Positions 37,724-47,154 of a stretch of 59,739 nucleotides of DNA are shown here, one piece after another (the first letter of the stretch is position 1; each line of letters opens with the position of its first letter). The DNA is from a bacterium. Lineage in GTDB: Bacteria; Acidobacteriota; Polarisedimenticolia; Polarisedimenticolales; Polarisedimenticolaceae. A program made the translations under genes and the position numbers. The DNA lies in assembly GCA_024226515.1 (NCBI GenBank), contig JAAELQ010000153.1, positions 1 to 59,739 of the forward strand, given 5' to 3'. The notes below the pieces were generated by a model, which worked only from the letters and a program-made list of their open reading frames with translations, did no database searches and was not told the DNA's origin.

Positions 37724-38986
37724 ATGGAACGACTCCGGGATTGCGTGGGCCGCGAGAAGCCGCTGCGCGAGGTCAGCCAGACGATCCAGTTCGACACCCG
37801 TTCGCTGGGGCCGGCCGTTACGGGCGCGGTCCAGGTGACCTGCGCCGACGAGACCGAGCGCGAGTGCGTCGAGGCCTTTCAGCAGGGGTTCGTCACCTAC
37901 GCGCTGCCCTCGTTGAAGTCGGCCCGCAAGGCCCCGTTCCGGATGGCCAACATCGGGGCGCGCTACGAGTGGGGTGGGGTCCACATCGCCGCCGAGCACT
38001 TCGCGTCGGCGCCGCCGCCCGACGGGGCCATGCTGCTGGTGGTCAAGATCAACGGTCACGTGGGTTGCGAGGAAGTGCCGCCCGGCACGCCGGATTCGTT
38101 CGGCGGGTTCGACGACATGCGCCCGTTGCGGCTGGGCAGTCGCTCGCGCTACGGCACCGAGGCGCCGGCCTGCGGGGCGCTCGGCGCCCTGCTCGCGGGA
38201 AAGGGCGGCCCGTTCGCCACCGATCTCGGCGACGCGTTTCGCTCCGAGGGCGTCGATCGCGTGGCGCTGCTGAACGACCCGGCGCGCGTCGCGCCGGCCG
38301 TGCGCGCCCTGTACGCCGCGATCGTGTCCGCCAGGTTGCAGGCGCGGAGCGCCGTGCTGGACCTGCAGGACCGGGCGTTGCCGCGGCCGACGTTCTCGCT
38401 CGTCCTACCCTGCGTCACGTTGAATCGAGAGGGCAGCGACACCGAGATCCTCTGCGGTATCTACACCGTCGACGGCCGGGGCCCCGTGCGCAACGTCGAG
38501 TACTACGGGCTGGGCGACGACCCCGCCGCGTACGAGATCACGGCGAGGAACCGGCGTCTCGTCGTCAGCGACGACCAGGTGGGGACCCAGCGCCGCGGCC
38601 GCAACCATCGCGCGTTGATCGAGGAACAATGGCGCAAGCACGTGACGCAGCACGGCCCGCTCGAGCTGAAGGACGAGCGCATGGACCGCCTCCGCGCCGA
38701 CGTCGCGCGCAACCAGCATCGCAATCACCACCACGCGCGACGGTTGCTGCGCGCGGCGCTGCCGATCCTGGCCGAGGTCGCGCCCGTCCCTGCCGCGATC
38801 CTGATGTTCGCCGACGGCGCAGTGGGCATTCACCACGCGCACCGCATCCACAGGCTGGCGCGTGAGATGGAGGGCACCGCCGAGGCGCGGAGAATCCTGG
38901 CCGAGATGCACGACAGGATCGATCAACTCGACCCGGAACGGGCCGAGGCGCTGATCGAGATGTTGATGCGCGAGTACCGGCCCTAG
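37724..38986 (+). CDS. Cytosolic protein of unknown function (420 aa)
   Basis: Not recognised. There is no signal peptide or membrane segment. Residues 1-240 look like an alpha/beta domain (MLLVVKINGHVGCEEVP, SLVLPCVTLNREGSDTEILCGIYTVDG). About 290-345 are strongly basic and His-rich (RNQHRNHHHARRLL). The C-terminus is a charged helical segment. It is divergent from hemH and convergent with the flotillin gene. No strong ribosome site precedes the ATG, so the start could be slightly different. Confidence 0.65.
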   Translation: MERLRDCVGREKPLREVSQTIQFDTRSLGPAVTGAVQVTCADETERECVEAFQQGFVTYALPSLKSARKAPFRMANIGARYEWGGVHIAAEHFASAPPPDGAMLLVVKINGHVGCEEVPPGTPDSFGGFDDMRPLRLGSRSRYGTEAPACGALGALLAGKGGPFATDLGDAFRSEGVDRVALLNDPARVAPAVRALYAAIVSARLQARSAVLDLQDRALPRPTFSLVLPCVTLNREGSDTEILCGIYTVDGRGPVRNVEYYGLGDDPAAYEITARNRRLVVSDDQVGTQRRGRNHRALIEEQWRKHVTQHGPLELKDERMDRLRADVARNQHRNHHHARRLLRAALPILAEVAPVPAAILMFADGAVGIHHAHRIHRLAREMEGTAEARRILAEMHDRIDQLDPERAEALIEMLMREYRP

Positions 38987-38995
38987 GGCAGGCTC

Positions 38996-40594
38996 CTAGC
39001 TCGGTAAGCCGCCGGCAGGTGCGTCGGTTCCCGGTTGGGTCTCGCCGCTCGACGCGTCGGTCTCCTCCTCCGCGGTCTCCTTGACGCGGCCGAGCACGTC
39101 CGGCAGATCGATCCCGGCCTGCTCTGCCAGCTCGTGGATCGGCGGCAACGAGCCGATCAGGCCGCGCAGGAAGTTCGACGTCGATCCTCCCGCGCCGTCG
39201 GCGCCGTTGGTGCCGGAGTCCCAGACGGTGACCTTGTCGATCTTGAGGTTCTGGATCGCCTTGACCTGCTCGGCGACCAGCTCGGGCAGCTTCTCGATGA
39301 TCAGCAGCGCGGGGGCCAGGTCCTTGCGCTCGCCGCAGACCCGGATCAGGTTCTCGTAGCCGCTGGCCTTGGACTCGAGCACCTTGCGAATGCCCTCGGC
39401 CTCGGCCTTGTAGCTTGCCAGCACCGCGTCCGCCTTACCCTGGGCGATGCGCCGCAGCCGTTCGGCCTCGGCGTCGGCGTCGATCTCGACCTTGGTCCGT
39501 TCGATCATCTGCTGGGCGATCTGCTCTTTCTCGAGCCGCGCCAGGACCTGTTCCTTCTCGGCGACCAGCACGTCGCGCGAGGAGTTCGCCAGTGCGACCT
39601 CGCCGCGCCGCTTGGCGTCGGCCTGTCGTTCCGCCAGGGTCGCCTCGTAGTCGGCGATGTTGGCGCGCGATTCGTTCTCGCCCTGTACCGCGTTGGCCTC
39701 GAGCGAGGCGACCTGGACGCGCTGGTCGGCCTCCGCCTTCTTCCGGCCCTGGACGGCGAGCGCCTCCTGCTCGGCGACGGCGACTTCCTTGCTGCGATTG
39801 GCGTCCGCCTCGCCGGAGACTCCGGAGGCCTCGAGCTTCGCCACCTCGATGCGTCGGTCGCGCTCGGCCAGCTTCTGGCCCATCACCGACTGCGCGTTTT
39901 GCTGCGCCACCTCGACCGACATCTCGCGCTGCGCCGAGGACTCGCCGATGGCGCCGGAGCGGTCGGCGTCGGCGACCTCGACCTTGGCCTGGTTGATCGC
40001 CTCGGAGGCCGCCTTGCGGCCCAGGGCCTCGATGTAACCCGACTCGTCGGTGATGTCGCGGACGTTCACGTTGATCAGCTCGAGACCGATCTTGTTGACC
40101 TCGGTGCTGACGTTCTTGTTGACCAGGTCGAGGAACTTCTCGCGGTCCTGGTTGATCTCCTCGATCGACAGCGTCGCGATGACCAGACGCATCTGGCCCA
40201 GGATGATGTCGCGCGCCTGGTGCGCCACGTCCGTCTCGCTCAGGCCCAGCAGACGCTCGGCGGCGTTGTTCATGATGTCGGGTTCGGTCGAGATGCCGAT
40301 CGTGAACGTCGACGGCACGTTGACGCGGATGTTCTTCTTGGACAGCGCCGCCGCCAGGTCGATCTCGATCGTCATCGGCTCGAGATTGAGGTAGGCGTAG
40401 CTCTGCAGCAGCGGGATGATGAACGTGCCGCCGCCGTGCAGGCAGCGCGCGGCGCGCTGGCCGGCGACCTTACCGTAGACGACGAGCACACGGTTGGACG
40501 GACAGCGCCGGTACTGGCGTACCAGCAGCGTCATGAAGAACAGGACTAAGAGTACGAACGCGCCGATGATCGGCAGAGGTCCCAGGCCCGACAT
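38996..40594 (-). CDS. Flotillin family protein
   Basis: 532 residues. A short N-terminal membrane segment (about 8-26) is followed by an SPFH/band 7 domain (about 30-200) and a long Ala/Glu-rich coiled coil (about 200-420) with repeated EADANR, QEALAVQ and EAEGI units, as in FloT/YuaG. Flotillins scaffold membrane microdomains. The C-terminal 50 residues are acidic and low in complexity. The upstream NfeD-like gene ends 15 nt before its ATG, matching the conserved NfeD-flotillin pairing. Confidence 0.94.
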   Translation of the reverse strand: MSGLGPLPIIGAFVLLVLFFMTLLVRQYRRCPSNRVLVVYGKVAGQRAARCLHGGGTFIIPLLQSYAYLNLEPMTIEIDLAAALSKKNIRVNVPSTFTIGISTEPDIMNNAAERLLGLSETDVAHQARDIILGQMRLVIATLSIEEINQDREKFLDLVNKNVSTEVNKIGLELINVNVRDITDESGYIEALGRKAASEAINQAKVEVADADRSGAIGESSAQREMSVEVAQQNAQSVMGQKLAERDRRIEVAKLEASGVSGEADANRSKEVAVAEQEALAVQGRKKAEADQRVQVASLEANAVQGENESRANIADYEATLAERQADAKRRGEVALANSSRDVLVAEKEQVLARLEKEQIAQQMIERTKVEIDADAEAERLRRIAQGKADAVLASYKAEAEGIRKVLESKASGYENLIRVCGERKDLAPALLIIEKLPELVAEQVKAIQNLKIDKVTVWDSGTNGADGAGGSTSNFLRGLIGSLPPIHELAEQAGIDLPDVLGRVKETAEEETDASSGETQPGTDAPAGGLPS

Positions 40595-40609
40595 GTCAGG
40601 ACTCCTTCA

Positions 40610-41191
40610 CTAGCTGAGAGGCTCGACGACGAGCGTGTCGTCGTCCCGCACTTCCAGGATCTTGGCGTCGGAGAACGCGGCCAGCTCGGGGCCGGTGCTC
40701 TGCGCCTTCAGGATCTTCTTGCGTCCCGAGACGCTGACCTCGACCTGCCCGTGACCCCCGCCCTTTGCCGGGATCGTCAGGTAGACGCGCGCCGTCCGTC
40801 CGACGGCGGTCTGCAGATCGTACTCGATGTGCCGGTTCAGCTTGCGCACGCCGTACATCATTCCGGACGCCAGGGCCATCATCCCGAAGCCGAGTCCGGT
40901 CGCCAGCAGCGTCGAGACCGCACGCCCCAGGCCCCAGTCGAGGCGGCACGCCAGTCCGGTCCATCCGGCGCCCATGAAGAACGCGAGGATCGACAGCAGC
41001 GAGAAGAAGCTGAACGACGCGTCGGAGTCCGCGACGTCGAGGTCGAAGTCCGAGTCCGCGTCCCCGCCGAACGAGGCGAGCAGCAGACGGATGATGAACA
41101 GGCCCGTTCCGAGCAGCGCCATCACGGCGTAGACCGTGACGTCGAGCCCCCGCTCCAGCAGCCCCGACCAGTTGAACAGCAGATCCCACAC
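40610..41191 (-). CDS. NfeD-like membrane protein, flotillin partner
   Basis: 193 residues. Three or four transmembrane helices (about 15-35, 62-80, 88-115) precede a C-terminal OB-fold-like domain (about 125-193: QTAVGRTARVYLTIPAKGGG, KILEVRDDDTLVVEPL). That is the arrangement of short NfeD proteins such as YuaF, which work with flotillins. The start is GTG at 41191, with GAGG upstream. An acidic stretch (DADSDFDLDVADSD) sits between the first two helices. Confidence 0.8.
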   Translation of the reverse strand: MWDLLFNWSGLLERGLDVTVYAVMALLGTGLFIIRLLLASFGGDADSDFDLDVADSDASFSFFSLLSILAFFMGAGWTGLACRLDWGLGRAVSTLLATGLGFGMMALASGMMYGVRKLNRHIEYDLQTAVGRTARVYLTIPAKGGGHGQVEVSVSGRKKILKAQSTGPELAAFSDAKILEVRDDDTLVVEPLS

Positions 41192-41250
41192 GGCAGTTGA
41201 CCTCGAGATGATTCCGATAAGCGGACGCTAAGCCAGTTCCTGCCCCCGGG

Positions 41251-41934
41251 TCAAGAGCCGGATCGGCGTTTCCGCTGTTGTTTCAATACGTGTCGCGACC
41301 GGTGGAAGATCTCGTCCAATCCGGACTCGTCCACGCCGTAATAGCCGCGAACCCCTCCGTCGCCGTCGACGAGGAAGAAATGCCCGCTGTGCGCGATGTC
41401 GATCAGATCCGCGTCGGGCGGGGTGACGTCTTCCATCGCCGTCTTGAACCCCCCGACGACCAGCGCCCGGACGGCCGCCTCGCCGCCGGTCAGGAAGTCC
41501 CAGCGGCTCGTGTCGGCCCCGTGCCGCTCGGCATACGCCGCGAGCCGCTCGGGGGTGTCGTACTCGGGGTCGACCGAGATGCTGATCAGCCGAATCCCGT
41601 CGACCTTTTCTGCGTCGTACCGTTCCTGCAAGCTCGACATCGAGTGGGTCAGCATCGGACAGATCGAAGCGCAGCGGGTGAAGATGAAGTTCACGACGTG
41701 GACGCCGCCCTCGAGCGAGCCGTTGTCGAACGGCCGGCCGCCCGCGTCCACCAGCTCGAATGCCGGTAGCTCGTAGAGGACGGGAGGTGGATCGGGCTCG
41801 AAGATCAGGAACGGCCGGATCAGCGTGATCGTGATGATCCCGACGAAGAAGAACCAGACGAACGGGTTGCGAAAGAACGGGACGCGCTCTTCGGCGGGAG
41901 CCTCGGGAGCCGTGGGGGGTGGTGTCTCGGCCAT
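41251..41934 (-). CDS. SCO1/SenC family copper chaperone
   Basis: 227 residues: a Pro-rich cytoplasmic start, one transmembrane anchor (about 28-45), then a thioredoxin-fold domain facing the periplasm. The copper ligands are present: Cys pair in FTRCASICPM and the distal His in IAHSGHFFLVD. SCO proteins deliver copper to the CuA site of haem-copper oxidases. It is the last gene of an operon with a small membrane protein and a DoxX protein. The neighbouring bd-like system needs no copper, so this presumably serves another oxidase. Confidence 0.93.
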   Translation of the reverse strand: MAETPPPTAPEAPAEERVPFFRNPFVWFFFVGIITITLIRPFLIFEPDPPPVLYELPAFELVDAGGRPFDNGSLEGGVHVVNFIFTRCASICPMLTHSMSSLQERYDAEKVDGIRLISISVDPEYDTPERLAAYAERHGADTSRWDFLTGGEAAVRALVVGGFKTAMEDVTPPDADLIDIAHSGHFFLVDGDGGVRGYYGVDESGLDEIFHRSRHVLKQQRKRRSGS

Positions 41935-41943
41935 CCGCGCACT

Positions 41944-42210
41944 CTAGCTGCGCGGACCCGGCTTCTCCAGCAGGCACGCGAACCGGTACTGTCGCAGATT
42001 CTGCCGCGCGTTGAGCAGGATCAGGACCACCAGCACGAGGCGGACGCCGACGGGGTAGTCCGGCCGGCGCGTCCACTGGAGCAGGTAGAACGCGCCCAGC
42101 CCGAGGCCGATCGCGACGCCGACGATGCTCAGCGCGAGAAATACCTTTTTTCGGCGTACGGCGGCCGCGGCGAAGGCCCCCTGGGCAGAGGACCAGCCGG
42201 TGTCGGGCAC
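41944..42210 (-). CDS. Small membrane protein of unknown function (88 aa)
   Basis: Not recognised. It has two hydrophobic helices (about 23-44 and 54-68) linked by a short basic loop (QWTRRPDYPVG), and a basic C-terminus. It lies 7 nt after the DoxX gene and 9 nt before the SCO gene on the same strand, so it is very likely cotranscribed and may assist in oxidase assembly. Confidence 0.65.
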   Translation of the reverse strand: MPDTGWSSAQGAFAAAAVRRKKVFLALSIVGVAIGLGLGAFYLLQWTRRPDYPVGVRLVLVVLILLNARQNLRQYRFACLLEKPGPRS

Positions 42211-42217
42211 GAAGCCC

Positions 42218-42661
42218 TCAGTCCCGCTGTTTGAGGATGTGGTCCACCGAGATCTGACCCGCCCCGCGGACCAGGATCAGCAGGGTCAGGAACAGCACCA
42301 GCGCGGCGAACTGGAACTCCTGGTTGTGCGTGAACATGTTCTCGCCCAGGAACGACAGCCCGACGGCCCCGACCAGGACCGTAAGCTGAAAAAAAGCCGA
42401 GATCCGCGTCATCAGCCCCACTGCCAGCAGCAGACCGCCACCTAGATGTACCAGTGGGATGTAGTGTGCCAGGAACGTCTCGAGGAACTTGAACTTGAAC
42501 TGGATCGTGTCCGAGCGCTGCAGAACCAACAGGAGGAACTCGGGTGCCAGGATGAACTGCAACCCCTTTACGAACAGCCCGATACCCAGATAGATGCGCA
42601 CCAGGTCGAAGTAGACCCGGTTGTCCTCCATCCAGGTGAAGAACCGCTTGAACTGACCCAT
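42218..42661 (-). CDS. DoxX family membrane protein
   Basis: 147 residues and four transmembrane helices in the DoxX pattern (VRIYLGIGLFVKGLQF, HLGGGLLLAVGLMTRISAFFQL, LVLFLTLLILVRGAG). Members are linked to quinol oxidases or thiosulfate:quinone reductases, or have unknown redox-related roles. It is the first gene of the operon with the small membrane protein and SCO, divergent from actA. GAGGAG precedes the ATG. Confidence 0.85.
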   Translation of the reverse strand: MGQFKRFFTWMEDNRVYFDLVRIYLGIGLFVKGLQFILAPEFLLLVLQRSDTIQFKFKFLETFLAHYIPLVHLGGGLLLAVGLMTRISAFFQLTVLVGAVGLSFLGENMFTHNQEFQFAALVLFLTLLILVRGAGQISVDHILKQRD

Positions 42662-42805
42662 TCTTCGGCTCCTCGGCGACGTCGGCCGTGTCCTGCGCGA
42701 GATGGCTCGCACAGCGCCGCGACATGGTCGGCGGTTTCCCGGTCGTTTGTCAACCGCAGTTGCGGTGCGTGGGACGTGAAACCTGCGAATCCGAGCTCTC
42801 CGCCC

Positions 42806-42835
42806 TTGACCCTTGCCCACCCCTCTGACTAAACT
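42806..42835 (+). promoter_or_regulatory. Possible promoter of the act/cyd-like operon
   Basis: TTGACC (42806-42811) and TAAACT (42830-42835) are 18 bp apart, in the gap between the divergent DoxX and actA genes. Transcription would begin near 42842, leaving a leader of about 55 nt before the preferred TTG start of actA at 42899. The match is moderate. Confidence 0.4.
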
Positions 42836-42898
42836 CGCCCCCTTTTGTACGGAAGGGCGCCGGAGCTGACCGGGCGCCGGGCGGGGGCGCGTCAGGCT

Positions 42899-43546
42899 TT
42901 GGCTCAGATATTCCCAAAGTGGACCAACAAGATCCCGTTGATTCTCGCCCTCGTCGCTCCCGCCGTGGGAGTCCTCACGCTCGGCGGAGTCACCTATTAC
43001 TTCTCGCCCGAGTACACGGACGTGGGCTACGCCCCGGAACAGCCCGTGCCGTACAGTCACGCGCTGCACGTCGGTGAGCTGGGTCTCGACTGTCGCTACT
43101 GTCACGCAATGGTCGAGGTGTCGCCCGTAGCGACGATTCCGCCGACCCAGGTCTGCATGAACTGTCACTCGGTCGTCAAGCGCGACAGCGACCAGCTCGC
43201 GGCGTTGCGCGAGAGTCACGAGACCGGCCGCTCGATGCGCTGGGTGCGCGTGCACAACCTGCCCGACTACGCCTACTTCAATCACAGCATCCACGTTCGC
43301 GCCGGCGTCGGCTGTGTCAGCTGCCACGGCAACATCAACGAGATGGAGGTGGTGTACCAGGCCGAGCCGCTGAGCATGGGCTGGTGCCTCGACTGCCACC
43401 GCAACCCCGCGCCGCACATCCGTCCCACGGAGGAAGTGACCAACATGGAGTGGATCGCCCCCCGGAACCAGGCGGAGTTCGCGGCCCAGGCGATCGAGCA
43501 GAAGGGGCTGAATCCGCCCGAGTCGTGCACGGGGTGCCACCGATGA
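42899..43546 (+). CDS. actA: ActA-type pentahaem cytochrome c (alternative complex III subunit)
   Basis: 215 residues: one transmembrane helix (about 10-32), then a periplasmic multihaem domain with five CxxCH sites (CRYCH, CMNCH, CVSCH, CLDCH, CTGCH). This is the ActA plan of alternative complex III, which passes electrons from quinol oxidation towards cytochrome c or an oxidase. I chose TTG 42899 because it gives the family's usual N-terminus (AQIFPKWTNKIP). A TTG at 42845 would add 18 unconserved residues and lies close to the likely transcription start. Its stop overlaps the actB start (ATGA). Confidence 0.93.
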   Translation: MAQIFPKWTNKIPLILALVAPAVGVLTLGGVTYYFSPEYTDVGYAPEQPVPYSHALHVGELGLDCRYCHAMVEVSPVATIPPTQVCMNCHSVVKRDSDQLAALRESHETGRSMRWVRVHNLPDYAYFNHSIHVRAGVGCVSCHGNINEMEVVYQAEPLSMGWCLDCHRNPAPHIRPTEEVTNMEWIAPRNQAEFAAQAIEQKGLNPPESCTGCHR

Positions 43547-46503
43547 GTGGCAAGCGCAAGCAGTGGCGTAGCCTCGAGGGGTTGGCCGACGACCCACGCG
43601 CGGCCGAGTTCATGCAGCGCGAGTTCCCCGAGGGAGCTTCCGAGGCGCCGGAGGGCATCGATCGCCGCAGCATGATCACCCTGCTCGGTGCCTCGCTGTC
43701 GCTGGCCGGGTTCGCCGGTTGCCGACGGCCCGTCGAGGAGATCGTGCCGTACGTCACCGCGCCCGAGCACGTGATCCCCGGAGTCCCGCGGCACTACGCG
43801 ACGACGATGCCGTTCGGTCTCGACGCCTACGGTCTGGTCGTCGAGAGCCACGAGGGGCGCCCGACCAAGATCGAGGGCAACGACTTGCACCCGTCGACGA
43901 AGGGATCGTCCAACGCGTGGGTGCAGGCGTCGATCCTCGACCTCTACGACCCCGACCGCGCGCAGCACGTGACGCACGGGGGCGAGAAGCGGTCGTGGGA
44001 CGATTTCGTCGCTGCGTGGACCGCGCTGGACGAGACCCATCGCGCCGACGGCGGCGCGCGTCTCGCCGTGCTGACCGCGCCGCACAACTCGCCGACCCTG
44101 TCGCGGTTGTCGCAGGCCTTTGCGAGTCGCTTCCCCGCCGCGCGCACGGTGGCCTGGGCGCCGCTCGCCGACGAGAACGTCCTTGCGGGGGTCCGGCAGG
44201 CGACGGGCGAATCGCTCGTGCCGGCGCTACACGTGGATCGCGCGAAGGTGATCCTGGCCCTCGACTCGGATTTCCTGCACACCGATTCGCAGAACATCAC
44301 GAGCGCACGCGGCTTCGCGGACGGTCGTCGCCTGGTCGACGGAAACGACTCGATGAACCGGCTCTACGTGGCCGAGGGCGTTCATTCGTTGACGGGCGGC
44401 AACGCCGACCACCGTGTGCGCGTGCGCAGCTCGCGCATCCCCGCACTGGTCGCCGCGCTGGCCTCGGAGCTCCGCGCACAGGGACTCTCGCTCGACGGCG
44501 CGGGCGGTCACGTCGACGGCGTCGATGCCGGCTGGCTGCACGCCGTTGCCGGCGACCTGATGCAGCACCGCGGCCATGGGTTGATCGTCGCGGGGCCGCG
44601 ACAGCCGGCCGAGGTGCACGCCGCAGTGCTGGCGCTGAACGCGGCGCTGGGCAACGTGGGCACGACCGTCGAGTACCGGCCGCTGACCGACGCCGCGCCA
44701 TCCGACTCGGAGCGGCTGGCCACGCTGGCTGCGGACCTCGAGGCCGGCTCGATCGACACGCTGGTGATCGTGGGCGGCAACCCGGCCTACGACGCGCCGG
44801 CCGAACTCGACCTTGCCGCGAGGATCGCCCAGGCCGACACGGTGATCCGACTGGGCTGCGACCTCGACGAGACGTCGGCCCTCGCACAGTGGCAGATCCC
44901 GGGCACGCACTACCTCGAGGCCTGGGGCGACGCGCGCGCGGCCGACGGCACGGCGAGCGTGATCCAGCCGCTGATTCTCCCGCTGTACGGCGGGAAGAGC
45001 GAGGTCGAGCTGCTCAACCTGCTGGCGAGCGGCGCCGATGCGCCGGGGCACGACGCGGTGCGCGAGACGTGGAATCTCGCGCTGGGCCGGAGCGAGTTCG
45101 ACAAGCGCTGGAACAAGGTGTTGCACGACGGGCTGCTGGCCGAGAGCGCGCAGCAGGCGGCGCAGGTCTCGCTCGGTTCCGGGGCGCGTGACGCGCTCGG
45201 CAAGCTGAGCGCCGGCGCCGCACAGGCACAGGAGATGGAGCTCGTCTTCACGACCGGCTCGCCGTACGACGGCCGCTTCGCCAACAACGGCTGGCTGCAA
45301 GAGCTGCCCGACGCGATGACCAAGATGACCTGGGACAACGCAGCGATGCTCTCCCCGGCCGATGCGGCAACGCTGGGCGTCGCGAACGGCGACGAGGTGC
45401 GCGTGTCGCACGGCGGGGCGGAGATCGCGCTGCCGGCGTGGATCGTGCCCGGGCAGGCCGACGGTGTCGTCGCCGTCGCGCTGGGCTACGGTCGTGAGAC
45501 CGGACGGATCGCGGGCGGGACCGGCGCCAACGCGTACGCGCTGCGCAGCGGCTCGGCGGCCGGGTTCGTCGCCGGGGTCGCGATCGAGGCGACCGGGGCG
45601 GCGCGCACGGTCGCGCAGACGCAGGACCATCACGGGATGGAGGACCGGCCGCTGGTGCGCAACTCCTCGCTGGAGGACTACCGGCAGCATCCCGAGTTCG
45701 CCAAGCACATGGTCGAGCATCCGCCGGGCAAGGCGATGTGGGAAGAGCACAGCTACGACAGCGGCAACCAGTGGGGCATGAGCATCGACCTCAACGCCTG
45801 CACCGGATGCGGCGCTTGCGTCATCGCGTGCCAGAGCGAGAACAACATCCCGGTCGTCGGCCCGGATCAGGTGCACCGCGGACGCGAGATGCACTGGCTG
45901 CGCATCGACCGCTACTTCGAGGGCGAGCCCGAGGACGCGCAGGTGCTCGTCCAGCCCGTCCCCTGCATGCACTGCGAGAACGCGCCCTGCGAGCAGGTCT
46001 GTCCCGTCGCCGCCACCGTGCACGACGAGGAAGGCCTCAACGCGATGGTCTACAACCGTTGCATCGGCACACGCTACTGCTCGAACAACTGCCCGTACAA
46101 AGTGCGACGGTTCAACTTCTACAACTTCACCAAGGACACGCCCGAGTCGGTGCAGCTGGCGCACAACCCCGACGTCACGGTCCGCTCGCGCGGCGTGATG
46201 GAGAAGTGCACCTACTGCACGCAGCGCATCCAGGCGGCCAAGATCACGGCCAAGCTGGAAGAACGCCCGCTGCGCGACGGCGAGATCCGGACGGCGTGCC
46301 AGCAGGCGTGCCCCGCGCGTGCGATCACGTTCGGCGACATCCTCGACGACAACAGCGAGGTTGCGCGCCGTAAGGCCGAGCCGCGCGACTACGGCCTGCT
46401 CGAAGAGCTGTACACCAAGCCGCGCACGACCTACATGGCCAAGCTGCGCAATCCGCATCCCGACCTGGCGGACGATTCGCACGCCGACCCGGCGGACCAT
46501 TGA
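43543..46503 (+). CDS. actB: ActB-type molybdopterin-like/Fe-S protein (alternative complex III subunit)
   Basis: 986 residues. An N-terminal twin-Arg segment (IDRRSMITLLGASLSLAGFAG, RR at 41-42) suggests Tat export. About residues 60-730 resemble the molybdopterin oxidoreductase fold that in ActB has lost its cofactor. The C-terminal part (about 745-960) is a NrfC-like ferredoxin domain with several Cys clusters: CTGCGACVIACQ, CMHCENAPCEQVC, CIGTRYCSNNC, and CTYC with CQQAC. It is translationally coupled to actA. In known operons the next genes are actC (NrfD-like) and actD. Neither is here. Confidence 0.94.
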   Translation: MSGKRKQWRSLEGLADDPRAAEFMQREFPEGASEAPEGIDRRSMITLLGASLSLAGFAGCRRPVEEIVPYVTAPEHVIPGVPRHYATTMPFGLDAYGLVVESHEGRPTKIEGNDLHPSTKGSSNAWVQASILDLYDPDRAQHVTHGGEKRSWDDFVAAWTALDETHRADGGARLAVLTAPHNSPTLSRLSQAFASRFPAARTVAWAPLADENVLAGVRQATGESLVPALHVDRAKVILALDSDFLHTDSQNITSARGFADGRRLVDGNDSMNRLYVAEGVHSLTGGNADHRVRVRSSRIPALVAALASELRAQGLSLDGAGGHVDGVDAGWLHAVAGDLMQHRGHGLIVAGPRQPAEVHAAVLALNAALGNVGTTVEYRPLTDAAPSDSERLATLAADLEAGSIDTLVIVGGNPAYDAPAELDLAARIAQADTVIRLGCDLDETSALAQWQIPGTHYLEAWGDARAADGTASVIQPLILPLYGGKSEVELLNLLASGADAPGHDAVRETWNLALGRSEFDKRWNKVLHDGLLAESAQQAAQVSLGSGARDALGKLSAGAAQAQEMELVFTTGSPYDGRFANNGWLQELPDAMTKMTWDNAAMLSPADAATLGVANGDEVRVSHGGAEIALPAWIVPGQADGVVAVALGYGRETGRIAGGTGANAYALRSGSAAGFVAGVAIEATGAARTVAQTQDHHGMEDRPLVRNSSLEDYRQHPEFAKHMVEHPPGKAMWEEHSYDSGNQWGMSIDLNACTGCGACVIACQSENNIPVVGPDQVHRGREMHWLRIDRYFEGEPEDAQVLVQPVPCMHCENAPCEQVCPVAATVHDEEGLNAMVYNRCIGTRYCSNNCPYKVRRFNFYNFTKDTPESVQLAHNPDVTVRSRGVMEKCTYCTQRIQAAKITAKLEERPLRDGEIRTACQQACPARAITFGDILDDNSEVARRKAEPRDYGLLEELYTKPRTTYMAKLRNPHPDLADDSHADPADH

Positions 46504-46523
46504 GAACGAGGAGATACGGCCCC

Positions 46524-47132
46524 TTGCGACTACGACCCACACGATCCGAGTTCCAGATCGCCGCGCTGCTGCTGCTGGCGCTGTGGACGACCGGATGCGT
46601 GCGCGGCTGCAGGTCGTCGCGGCCGCCGATTCACTTCAATCCCAACATGGACGATCAGCTCAAGTCGGAGGCGCAGGAGTCGAGCGACTTCTTCTACGAC
46701 GGGCGCGCGATGCGCGATCCCGTGCCGGGCACGGTCGCCCGCGGCGAGCTGATCGAGGACGAGACCGTCGCGACCGGCAAGGACGCCGCCGGCGACTACC
46801 TGACGGGGATCCCGATCGAGATCGACGACGCTCTGCGCACCCGCGGCGCCGAGCGCTACTCGATCTACTGCGCCCCGTGCCACGACAGGAAGGGCAACGG
46901 CAAGGGCGTGCTGGCCGAGCGCGGCGGCGTGCCGACGGCGTCGTTCCACGACGAGGTCAAGTTTGCGAACTACCCGGACGGGCAGCTGTTCGACACGATC
47001 ACGAACGGCGTGGGGCTGATGGCCGGATACCGTTACCCCATCTCGACGACGGACCGCTGGGCCATCGTGGCCTACGTGCGAACGCTTCAGCAAGAGAAGC
47101 GGGCGCGCGACCAGGCGTTGGCCGGCAACTAG
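46524..47132 (+). CDS. actE: ActE-like monohaem cytochrome c lipoprotein
   Basis: 202 residues. TTG 46524 is preceded by CGAGGAGA at 9-nt spacing and opens a lipoprotein signal with lipobox TTGC. The mature part has segments typical of ActE: PIHFNPNMDDQLKSEAQ, FFYDGRAMRDPVPGTVARG, and one haem site CAPCH with a downstream Met ligand candidate (GLMAGYRYP). ActE is a peripheral cytochrome c subunit of alternative complex III. Finding it right after actB shows the actC/actD gap is internal to a recognisable act operon. Confidence 0.87.
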   Translation: MRLRPTRSEFQIAALLLLALWTTGCVRGCRSSRPPIHFNPNMDDQLKSEAQESSDFFYDGRAMRDPVPGTVARGELIEDETVATGKDAAGDYLTGIPIEIDDALRTRGAERYSIYCAPCHDRKGNGKGVLAERGGVPTASFHDEVKFANYPDGQLFDTITNGVGLMAGYRYPISTTDRWAIVAYVRTLQQEKRARDQALAGN

Positions 47133-47154
47133 GCGAGGCGCGAGAGGACACGGA

